From contig KV419399.1 of NCBI GenBank assembly GCA_001630475.1, forward strand, positions 642,552-706,551: a stretch of DNA of 64,000 nucleotides, written 5' to 3'. The notes beneath the pieces are model-generated. The model worked only from the letters and a program-made list of their open reading frames with translations, was not told the DNA's origin and searched no databases. The first letter of the stretch is position 1; the number at the start of each line of letters is the position of its first letter. Shown one piece after another: positions 1-8,931 of the stretch. Position numbers and translations under genes: made by a program. The DNA is from Sistotremastrum niveocremeum HHB9708 (taxonomy: Eukaryota > Basidiomycota > Agaricomycetes > Sistotremastrales > Sistotremastraceae).

Positions 1-473
1 CCGGCTTTGCATCCGTCGCCCATTATTTCAAGTCAGTGGAAAGCTTGACTATCGATCTCTATAAGCCAGTTGACAATGCGATGTGGGTGAACGCATTGTC
101 TTCCTTCCATCATCTGAAGGAGCTGGTGATCTCTGGACTTCAGCGGGATCTCTTCGAGATTCTCAAGGCGCTTGCTGATACCAAACCGCTCCTTTGCCCC
201 AATTTACGCGTTTTGGCGTTATTGAATCATGCAGGGATATATATAGCGGCGCACCAATCGATCTTCGGTGTTAACAATAATCGACCCGGAGAAGACGCTG
301 TCACCACCGCCGAATCACAAAATTTGCTGGAGCTCGCTGCTGATCAGTTGGAGCTGATGTTGACGCGACGCGACGAGTTGGGTATTCGGATTCAGAAGCT
401 GATTCTCCCCCTGTATAGCTCGTGGGACTCTAGAGACTGGAAATCCCATGTTGACAATGTAGTGATCCAATGA
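1..473 (+). CDS. F-box/LRR-type protein, C-terminal part (cut by window edge)
   Basis: The reading frame is open from the first bases and ends at TGA 471-473, so this is the last exon of a gene that begins outside the window. The visible part (about 157 residues) has the pattern of the C-terminal end of basidiomycete F-box/LRR proteins: leucine-rich segments (SFHHLKELVISGL, LCPNLRVLALL), a charged stretch with LLxxRDELGIRIQKLILP, and an acidic tail with HVDNVV. The same order (CPKLEILxL, then LLKxRDxQNLRIxKLxL, then RHVDAVEL) closes the two complete F-box genes at 4.3-8.5 kb, so this is a third, more diverged member of the cluster. Such proteins are normally substrate receptors of SCF ubiquitin ligases; that role is inferred from the family. 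The F-box itself is not in the window. Confidence 0.6.
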   Translation, partial: GFASVAHYFKSVESLTIDLYKPVDNAMWVNALSSFHHLKELVISGLQRDLFEILKALADTKPLLCPNLRVLALLNHAGIYIAAHQSIFGVNNNRPGEDAVTTAESQNLLELAADQLELMLTRRDELGIRIQKLILPLYSSWDSRDWKSHVDNVVIQ

Positions 474-666
474 TAGCTAACGTTGGGCAATCTATAACTC
501 AAAGATGTCTTGGACGTACATTGATTCTACAACAAGCAATTGTGGCCTGTCGAGTGTTATGCCTGATGGGATCGAGTAAGAAAAGACCAAGATATGGGGA
601 ACAAGCATTTTGATTTCGAGATCAAGCAAGAGACTACAATACAACGTTCGAACAAAAGCACTTCAA

Positions 667-1403
667 TTAGGAGAAATGTGTGTATTTCTGAGCGAGCTGG
701 GTAAACTCCGCGGCTTCTGTGAGGTTCTCTCCTGGCTCCAGAACAGATGGATCTGGATCGAAAAGGGCGAATGTGAAGCTTTTCCAGGCGTCGACGTCCA
801 TGCGCAGGAGACCGATTTCTGCCTGCAGGTCTTCAATCTGTGTCGTTTGTTTCTGAAGATCCAATACAAGGTTGACTCTGAAATGACGAGGGGCGTAAGT
901 TGTATGCAGAGTATGATACTCGACACGAGGCTTACAGTGGCGTGTTCATATTCCTGAGGGTTTCAATGAGTTGAGAAGATTTGAGGATATGAATATGGTA
1001 TATACCGTAGCAGGATAGCGGCCACGGATGCCGCGTCTGCCTGGCCGCGGATTTGACTGGCTTCTGATGAGGGCAGCATAGACCTGACAACGTCGAGGAG
1101 CAATCTGCCATTCTCCGCTCGTTTGCACTGAGATCTTTTCGAGATGTCTCGGCGGCGCATGAGATGGGCGAGAGTTTTGTTCGCTATGCCATCGGGCATG
1201 ACAGGACGCTCTGATAGCGTAGAATATTGATGGATGAGCACGGCGGATGAAGGTCGAGGATCGGTACGTGATGGATTCAAGTTGGGAGCTGCCCCTCTAC
1301 ATTGTGATGTACCTGTGCGAAGAGTCAGTAGGGGCCTGCGCAATAGGACTTGGGTTAGCTCACCGGTATGGAAGCTAGCAGAGGAGGTCGAGTGCTGATC
1401 CAT
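667..1403 (-). CDS. small coiled-coil protein, paralogue 1
   Basis: I do not recognise the family by name. The model starts at ATG 1403 (MDQHSTSSASFHT) and gives about 191 residues. A 51-nt in-frame intron follows residue 13. Further exons carry KRAENGRLLLDVVRSML, then EASQIRGQADAASVA, then an 18-nt microexon (936-953), then a predicted coiled coil (LDLQKQTTQIEDLQAEIGLL) and an acidic end, with stop at 667. The Ser-rich N-terminus, the R-x-E-x-G-R-x-LL...ASQIRGQADA core, the microexon and its two flanking introns are all repeated in the gene at 2750-3428. That repetition is the main reason to believe the model. No signal peptide or membrane segment is visible. The two short open frames on the opposite strand here look like shadows. 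Confidence 0.6.
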
Positions 1404-1454
1404 GTCCGTAACACAGCAGGTTGACAAAGTTATGGTGATACGACTGGATCAGAG

Positions 1455-1473
1455 GAGAGAGAGAGAGAGAGAG
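1455..1473. repeat. (GA)n microsatellite, CT-rich tract upstream of the minus-strand gene
   Basis: This is an uninterrupted GA dinucleotide run of about 9.5 units. It lies some 50 bases upstream of the start codon of the minus-strand gene at 667-1403 and reads as a pyrimidine (CT) tract in that gene's sense. CT-rich tracts next to transcription starts are common in filamentous fungi; a promoter role is inferred from position only. Confidence 0.6.
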
Positions 1474-2749
1474 GAGGAAGCTGCTTGGTTGGGTCGCTGG
1501 GCCAGGAGTGGACATTTGCCATCCAGTCTCGCCCTCCTTATAAAGACCAAAGACATCTTGGTAGCAGTAAGCGGGAGACCCTGCGCTGCCAGTGCTGGTG
1601 ACGGAGTCTTGTCGGATATCGGAATTCGACGTCGCAGAATGGAGATCCTCAACGAAACGCGCGCAAGTGCTGTCGAGAAATTTGTTCCTTGTTTGTTCGG
1701 TCTGTTCTGGCTCTTGGAGCTCGATGCCGAAGAGGCTGCCGGATTAGCGAGTTCCAAAAGTAGCTTATTCGCTTACCATCAGTCAGTCCGGTCCAGTTTC
1801 ACAACCTCGATATCGACGGTCCACCCTATGAATTTGCACTCCGACGCTCTGCCCTGGTCGATCATGCAATTCATAGCTGGTTGGACCGATCGATACTGAT
1901 CGCACGCGTCTCTCCTCGCCCGTCTGTAAATGAAATTGAATGGTCAATGATCGAGCGAACACGATCAACTCTGTCTAGGACACGCGTCCTCTACTATCCA
2001 AGAGTCTGCGGTTGACAGCCGGTTGTCGACTTTCCAGAAAACTCTCTGCAGGATTCGAGGCATTCATCAACCTGACCGTCATTTTTTGTTCTCATTGACA
2101 CGCGAAAGAGACCCTGAAGGCAATTTCAGGGTATTGCTTGCATGTACATGTCGACATGTCCACTACTACGTAGATTTCAAGGGTGCAGTGTTCTTGTGAA
2201 TATGCATACAGTCAACGTTCACTGGGTTTGCTCATCCCCGCAACGCACGTACGCCGTACGGTGACGTTGAGCAGGACTGGGACGCTGATCCATGACGCCA
2301 CGACAACATTGGATCAAGGGTCTGCACGTCTGTCGGCGCTTGTCAAGTGCTCTCTCAGACAGATGGTCGCGAGACGGGCAGACAGACAGAGCCGGCATTG
2401 TTGCGACGGGACAAGCCGGCGCGCACAACAGGTCGCGGAGCCACGTGGATTCACTCGTATATCACCAAGAAAACCTGCGTGACACAAATTTACACTTCGA
2501 ACGTTCAGAAACCGCTAGATACAACAATGCAACTAGCGAATCAAATATTGACAAGTCCGCCGCTCTGTGTAGCTCTCGCTACAACTTTTGCTCTTCATAC
2601 GAATGACCTGAAAATGGCTTTCATGCTAACTTTCAAGCTGAGGTATTACTTCCGTCGGGCGTCCAGAAACTTTGTCCATCTCCGGGGAAGTCTACGTTGG
2701 GATAATCTAGATGAGGACGTCAAGACAAGTGCGCCCTTGTAAACCATGC
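1474..2749. other. intergenic region with a stem-loop and a 14-bp palindrome
   Basis: No convincing gene was found between the two coiled-coil paralogues. Open frames on both strands (for example 2347-2742 on plus) show no recognisable domain or splice pattern. Two structured spots lie close together: an 8-bp-arm stem-loop at 2111-2132 (ACCCTGAA, 6-nt loop, TTCAGGGT) and a perfect palindrome ACATGTCGACATGT at 2146-2159. They lie well upstream of the minus-strand gene at 667-1403 and beyond the end of the one at 2750-3428. Function is unknown. Confidence 0.4.
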
Positions 2750-3428
2750 TTACGAACCTACTGCTGGACCAATCTCATTTCCTATGTAGATTTCGGGGGC
2801 ATCCAAGAGAGCCCTTATGACGGCCGCTTCGAGCGTTCGGATTCGCTCCTGTTGATCGAGGTTGTTTAGAAGTAGCTCAAAGCTGAACCAATCCCGCGGT
2901 AAGAATGCCAGTCTTCATATCCTCAGTGACTCTAAGGAACTTACAAGGTTAAGTCCAACTGCCTATAAATTTACTCAGCTCAGATAGTTTCTGCCTGATT
3001 GCAATGGAACGTACCGTATAATGCTAGTGGCTACTCTCATCGCATCCGCTTGTCCGCGGATTTGAGAGGCCAAAGAGGGAGAGATCCGAGAGATGTGGTC
3101 TTTGACTGCAAGAAGGAGCTCTCTCCCACTCTCACTTCGTTTGTTTTGGGCCCTACGGTCGATAGGCCGACGATAGGCCCGCTGATCTTGCTGGGAACTG
3201 AACGGACCGCCGGCCGACCTTGTCGGCGTTATCGGAGCTTGAGGTGATGTTTGCGAAGTCGTAAGACTGCTAGGGGATGAGAACGGAGTGGGACCTGGTT
3301 ATAATATATGTCAGACATATTTTCGCTCAGTGTAAGAGGTGGGTAAACGGACCATTAGAGTGTCCCGTGGACCAGGCGTCGAGGTCGGCATAATAGACGG
3401 CGCTAGCATTGGAGGCGTATGAGTCCAT
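2750..3428 (-). CDS. small coiled-coil protein, paralogue 2
   Basis: This is a paralogue of the gene at 667-1403, of unknown function. It starts at ATG 3428 (MDSYASNASAVYYADLDAW). Splicing out an intron after SNG gives a Ser/Pro-rich region (PTPFSSPSSLTTSQTSP), then RSESGRELLLAVKDHI, then LASQIRGQADAMRVA, then an 18-nt microexon at 2945-2962 (QLDLT), then a short coiled-coil helix (FELLLNNLDQQERIRTLEAAV), with TAA at 2750-2752; about 168 residues. Compared with paralogue 1, the core R-[SA]-E-[SN]-G-R and ASQIRGQADA motifs, the microexon length and both intron phases are kept, while the N-terminus and C-terminal tail have diverged. An alternative start further upstream (near 3623) would stay in the same frame, but ATG 3428 matches the M-D-x-x-S start of the other copy. 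Confidence 0.6.
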
Positions 3429-3761
3429 GACCGATGGTATAGCTGGAATGATATCAAGAGCGGTGAATGTCGATTTTCTGAAGGCTGGTTCAGCTTGGAG
3501 AGTCATTGGAACGAGAGGCCTGATATTTGTAGGCTCGAGGATAAAGCATCGACGTCCAATTTGTCGGCTCTTGCGAACCGCCAAATTGGGAGTACGAGTC
3601 GCTCGTGGCTGCTGTACGCTCATTTAGGAAGGTGACCAGATCCGACTGTACGGCCAGATGAATATCCATTTTCAGGAATTCGGAGGAAGTGAGGCGATGT
3701 TTTTTGATGTCTGACGCATATGATTAGCGGATAAGGAGATTCGATCATCCATGATCATCTT

Positions 3762-4091
3762 TCACGCCCCCATCAGAGTCGATGGGAGTTGGTCAAGGCC
3801 CAGTAATACGGTGAGGTGCAAGCTGTTCCGCAGGTCAGGGAAACAGAACGCAGCATCCATGATATCATGCTCAGCCCCCAAGAGCTGGCTCGGATTGACA
3901 TGTCTACTGCGCAGACATTCACCATCTTTTCGGTTCGTAGATTTGGCGAGATCAAAATTTGACTGAGGGTAGCGAGTTGTGCCAACATGCGGCGCGGCAA
4001 AAGTGCGTTCGATGTGGGTCCAAGTGTGTAAGGCCCTATCGACAACGTGCCAGCTCTCAATCAGCGTCCCGTCCCGTCTAGCCGGGTCCAT
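3762..4091 (-). CDS. hypothetical protein, weak
   Basis: This is a 109-residue open frame from ATG 4091 (MDPARRDGTLIESWHVV) to a stop at 3762. The composition is protein-like and the early segment (ESWHVVDRALHTWTHIERTF) could be a helix, but no family, signal peptide or membrane segment is recognised. It lies just upstream of, and in the same direction as, the coiled-coil gene at 2750-3428, so it could be an unlinked exon, a small gene or chance. The stretch 3429-3761 holds nothing else I can support. Confidence 0.2.
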   Translation of the reverse strand: MDPARRDGTLIESWHVVDRALHTWTHIERTFAAPHVGTTRYPQSNFDLAKSTNRKDGECLRSRHVNPSQLLGAEHDIMDAAFCFPDLRNSLHLTVLLGLDQLPSTLMGA

Positions 4092-4339
4092 GTCCAGTTC
4101 GTGGTTGATTGTTCGTATTTTCAAGTTAGTCGACTTGCTAGTCTGCCTTTAGTAAAGTGTCGGGGACGTTATGGTAGATGTAGAGGAATGGGTGAACTCG
4201 TTAGGTGGGATGAGATTATGTAAACTGGCCTGTCCTCAGCTCGAGTCGAGCTCAGGCTCGTACCAGTCAGCCTCACCGCAGCTGGTTGCAATACAAGCGA
4301 ACTCAAGAAGATACTCTCGATAGGCTCTGGAGTGCAGCG

Positions 4340-6262
4340 ATGTATAGACATGATCGTCTGAGTGTCGCCGACGCTCTGAGCGCTTTGATTCGCACCTTGG
4401 ACGTCGCGCTGAAGGAAATGTATGTACACGGATCATCAGCCGTTGAGATGGTTCTCATTTTTACTGGCGTTCAGCACTCAAATTGCATCTAATCTAAGAC
4501 TTTCTGAAGCTGAATCTGATTGTGCAGGAGTCGTCCTGAATATCGAGACATCTCGTGAGTAGTCGTTCTTGTTTTGTGATGCTTTCGAGCTAATTGGACA
4601 AGATACTAGGGGTGTCTTGCGGGATATTCTTGCAAAAACGGCATGCATACGGAACAACGTCGAAACGTCCTTCTCAGCTATGATGGTCTACGTGTCTGAG
4701 CAATCCAACTTGTACACGGATATCGCTAGCCTTCCGGAAGAGCTGCTGGCTGAGATATTGACGACATTTGTTGAGATGGAAATGGACCTGGGTCAAGGCA
4801 TGAAGAAAATTGTGTTTCCGGGAGAACGGAAGACACATTCGTGGACCAAGATCTCATCCGTGTACGTGTCACTCGTTTCTGCGCAGCAGAGCAAGCATGA
4901 CACATTCTTCCTGATGTAATCCGCAGGTGCAGACAATGGAACCGTATCATTAACCATACACCAGGGATCTGGAGCTTTCTCGACCTCTCGTGGACGCAGG
5001 AGCCAATCCTTCGGCATGCGAAGCTTTTCAAGGATGCCCCTCTCCACATCTTCTGGGACAACAACAACGGTGTGGGCGCTGCGGAATCCGACTTCATGAC
5101 CGACAACATGGCTCGCGTCGAAGATCTGAGGGTGATCTCAAGATCAACAAATCGTGCCAATCGTGATTACATGCAGTTTCTCGATCTATGGAAAACTTGG
5201 ATCACAGTGCCTGCACTCCATCTGCGCCTCCTGAACATGGTGCTGTGGGGACGCGGAGGCTCGCACCAAACTATATCCCTGCCCAACGCACCTCATTTGC
5301 GACATCTTCGCCTCTCCCGTTGTTTCACTAAAGCACCCTTTCCGTCCTCGCTTCATACCGTTCATATCTCGTCGGATGCCAGGAGCCTGAATCACAACGA
5401 CGTCGTCCGCGTTCTCTCAGAATGCCCTCAATTGAAGTCATGTGTCTTCCACATCACTCCACTGATATCTTCTACGGCCGAAAGAAATTTCGTTCCTCCC
5501 TTTCCTACTCACAAAATCTCCCTCCCTCATCTGCGCAACATGAAGATTGGCGCATTCTCCCAAGAGATACTGGAATGGATATTTATGCATTTCATTCCCC
5601 CAAGGGAAGCTACATATCGCCTATCTTACACGGTCCCTTTCTTGCCGGAAGTATCCTTCTTTGTCCCGGAAGCTTTGAAACCTCACGCGTCTCGGGCTGA
5701 TTCCCTGCGCGCATCAAACTCCGGATTTAACTTTTGGACAGAAGGGGGACTTCCCCACAGCATCACCGCACACCCTGGTGGGTATTCTAATCGATTCACA
5801 TTGGACCCAATCATCGGACTCTTCCCGAATCTTTCACAATTCTATATGGACGACTACACATTGGACTGTCACTCAATTTGGATGGACGGATTACGCCGCA
5901 TTGCTCACTTGACACTGTTGGGTATCTGTGGACGTCATAACGAACTCGCGGAGATCTTAGGAGCCTTCAGTGATCCTACTTTGTGTCCGAAGCTGGAGAT
6001 TTTGGTTTTGAGGGACCTTGGAGTTGAATCTGATCTGCCGGATCCTGATGCATTCGCAGAGAGAGATGACACTGAGGCCGAAGCACACCTCGTTAAACTC
6101 TTGAAGACTCGTGATGCTCAAAATCTTAGGATCAAGAAGCTTATTCTCTCGAGACACAGTTACACCTGGGCGAATGAGGGAAATATTGAGAGATGGATGC
6201 AACATGTCGATGCGGTGGAGCTCATGGGTAAACCGATTCCTGAGACTACTATTGAGTCTTGA
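4340..6262 (+). CDS. F-box protein with degenerate LRR tail, copy 1
   Basis: This is a probable substrate receptor of an SCF-type ubiquitin ligase. Exons read by eye are 4340-4419, 4528-4554, 4610-4861 and 4927-6262, giving 564 residues. The N-terminus (DALSALIRTLDVALKE) is a short helix. The F-box lies at about residues 70-135: YTDIASLPEELLAEILTTFV, then HSWTKISSVCRQWNRII, then TPGIWSFLDLSW. The rest is irregular leucine-rich sequence (APHLRHLRLSRCF, CPQLKSCVF, HLTLLGICG, CPKLEILVLRDL) ending in HVDAVELMGKPI. The start at MYRHDRLSV was chosen because it aligns with MNGNSHPSV of the next gene; an in-frame ATG-like start exists at 4286. The tandem neighbour at 6607-8548 is a clear duplicate with the same introns. 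The target is unknown. Confidence 0.85.
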
Positions 6263-6480
6263 ATCACGAGATACAGAATAGCTTGATGAGATAGTCTCGA
6301 ACTTTTCATGTGAGACTAACAAAGTAGGAGGGAACGATTACGGGCTTTTCGAAATTTCGCAGTAGGCATTTAAGGGCTGGAAGCGTGCTTCGCCGCCAAC
6401 GAACCTGACACTCGCTAGTAAGTTTGCTCGTCTGAAAGCTGCGGGTGCCAGATAGTATCTGGCAAAGGAGTGATTGCGGA

Positions 6481-6486
6481 TATAAA
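6481..6486 (+). promoter_or_regulatory. TATA-like box
   Basis: TATAAA lies about 120 bases upstream of the start codon of the F-box gene at 6607. Assigned from sequence and spacing only. Confidence 0.35.
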
Positions 6487-6606
6487 TTGGTATTTGTCTC
6501 TGTTTAAGGGGGCTTCATTTCACTCTTGACCTCATCGATATCGATATCTCACTGCCGACATCACTCGCAGAATCAAGGAGACAAACTCAAGGATCAGGTT
6601 GGAGCG

Positions 6607-8548
6607 ATGAATGGAAATAGTCATCCGAGTGTCGGTGAGGCTTTGAGCGCTCTCACTCGTACTCTGGAAGCTGCACTCAAAGAAGTGTATGCCCAGCAGC
6701 TGTTGCGAGGCGTCTGATTCTCACTCCAGTGCAGCGCTCAGATTGCATCGAATCTTGGACTTGCCGATTCTGAAGAGTGTCACCCAAGACTTCTTTCCAA
6801 GAATGAAACATCTCGTGAGCTTAGTTATTGAGCGTTTTGCCACAGTCTGATCGAGCTGGACAAGATCTCAGAGATGTCTTGCGCGAGGGTGTGGTGAAAA
6901 TGTCCAGCATACGGAGCAGCGTCGATTTCTCTTTCTCGGCCGCCATGGTCCACTTGTCAGAGCAATCCAACTCATACACAGATATCGCTAGCCTTCCAGA
7001 GGAGCTGCTGGTCAAAATATTGACAAAATTTGTTGAGAACGAAATGGACCTGGACCGAGGCATAATGAAGGTCCAGCTGCCAGCAAAGCGCAAGACACAT
7101 TCGTGGACCCGTATCTCGACCGTGTATGTGAGGCTCGCTTTCGTGCGACGAAGCAAGCATAATTGAGTCTGAATGATGTGATTATTAGGTGTAGGCAATG
7201 GAACCGCATCATGAAGCAGACACCAGGAATCTGGAGTTTTGTCGATCTTTCTTGGGCGCAAGATCCACTTCGTCGGCATGCGATACTCTCTAAGGATGCT
7301 CCTCTCCACATTTTCTGGAATAGCTACAACTGTCTCGACATCACTGCATTCGACTTCATGGCTGAGAATATGACCCGCATAGAGACTCTCAGGATCGTGT
7401 CAAAGTCCGCATCTACTTTCAGCAACGATCATCAAGAGTTTCGTGATCCGTGGAAGACGTGGATCACAGCGCCTGCGCCACATTTGTGCTTCCTGGAAAT
7501 CGATTTGCGGGGACGCGGAGGGTTGCCCCATTTAATATCCCTTCCCGATGCACCCCGTTTGTGGCGTCTCGACCTCGCCAATTGTTTCACTCAAGCGCCC
7601 CTTCCTTCTTCGCTTCGTAGCATCCGAGTCTCATCGGATGCAAGGAGCCTAACCCATCATGACGTCGTGCGCGTTCTCGTGGAATGCCCTTTACTGATTC
7701 TTTGTAGCATCTACATCTCCCCTAAGACGTCTTCCATGTCTGAGACGATCTTGGTCCCCGCATTTCCTTCCTCCAAAATCACCCTCCCTCGCCTACGCTA
7801 TCTGATGCTCGGCGCGTTTTCCCGCGAGATTATTGAATGGATATTCGCGCACTTCATCTTACCCAACACGGCAAGCGTTCATTTATGCGCCGTCCCTTTC
7901 TCTCAACCAGTGTCCTTCTTTGTCCCCGAAATTTTGGCACCCTACGCTCCATGGGCTGAATGTCTGCGCATATCAAAGGACGAATTCAGTTTCTGGACAC
8001 TGGCAGATGATCAATTCCACCATTCCATCTCTGCAAGCACTAGGAGATTTACCGCGCCGGACACGCTGGATCCAATCATCGGATTGTTTCCAAACCTGTC
8101 TCGGTTTTATATGGACTTTTACACACTGGAACGTCATGCCATGTGGATGGACGCATTACGCCGGCTTGGCCATTTGACGCTATTAAGCATCTGTGGACAC
8201 CATACCGAGCTCGCGGAGATCTTAGGGGCCCTCACTGATCCTACCTTATGCCCGAAACTGGAAATTTTAGCTTTGAAAACCCTGGAACTCGAACCGGATC
8301 CGTGGGATCAGTGGGATCCCTCTCCATCCGCAGACAGACACCTTGACAGAGACGATGCGGAGGCTGAAAGGCACCTCTTTACACTTCTGAAGGCTCGTGA
8401 TACTCAAAATCTTAGGATCAGAAAACTCGTTCTCCCGAGACGCAGTTACACCTGGGCGAACGAGAGTAATATTGAGAGATGGACACGACATGTTGATGCA
8501 GTGGAGCTCCTTGGGGAACCGATTTCTGGGACTACTATTGACACTTGA
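6607..8548 (+). CDS. F-box protein with degenerate LRR tail, copy 2
   Basis: This is a tandem duplicate of the gene at 4340-6262. The N-terminal helix (EALSALTRTLEAALKE) is followed by two small introns, then the F-box (YTDIASLPEELLVKILTKFV, HSWTRIS, CRQWNRIM, TPGIWSFVDLSW) and a long leucine-rich tail (APRLWRLDLANCF, LGHLTLLSICG, CPKLEILALKTL) ending HVDAVELLGEPI, with stop at 8546-8548. The final exon begins after the acceptor just before the CRQWN codons. The boundaries of the second exon (near 6780-6822) could not be settled: none of the obvious acceptors gives the phase of the first copy without a stop, so either a non-obvious acceptor is used or this copy has drifted there. Against copy 1 it has a longer acidic insert before the last helix (DPWDQWDPSPSADR). 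Confidence 0.82.
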
Positions 8549-8931
8549 AGCACGAGATTCAGAATGAGATGATGAGATAGACCCGAAATGTAATTTCCAT
8601 GCAATACTGATGAGTAGCGATAAGTGCTAGACGGACAGAACGGCCGTAGTAAAATCTTGATCCAATTAATTCCGGAGCAACGTCGCAAGCAGTTCATGAC
8701 TCGAGATGTGCCCCGCCTCCGCCGGCCTCAACATCGTCTATAGCTACGGGTGCTCAATGATATACGGCGGAGCGGAAAGGCCTGGGGGCGGTTTCGAATG
8801 TAAGTCTCATTTGTCTCGATTGGGTGCAGCCAGTGAACCGTCATTAATTCGACCTCAACAGCTCCTCGAGACACATGAGAATAACGGAGTCATTATTCTC
8901 CAGCGTAATCTAGGGCAACCGCAAGACTTGA
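8549..8931. other. convergent intergenic region
   Basis: This is the space between the 3' ends of the F-box gene (plus) and the arginyl-tRNA synthetase gene (minus). It has no convincing coding content and probably holds both 3' UTRs. Confidence 0.5.

Noticed and set aside
1402-1899. Plus-strand frame of 165 codons opposite the coiled-coil gene promoter
   Set aside because: It begins with the GA microsatellite translated as Arg/Glu, has no domain and overlaps the start of the well-supported minus-strand gene.
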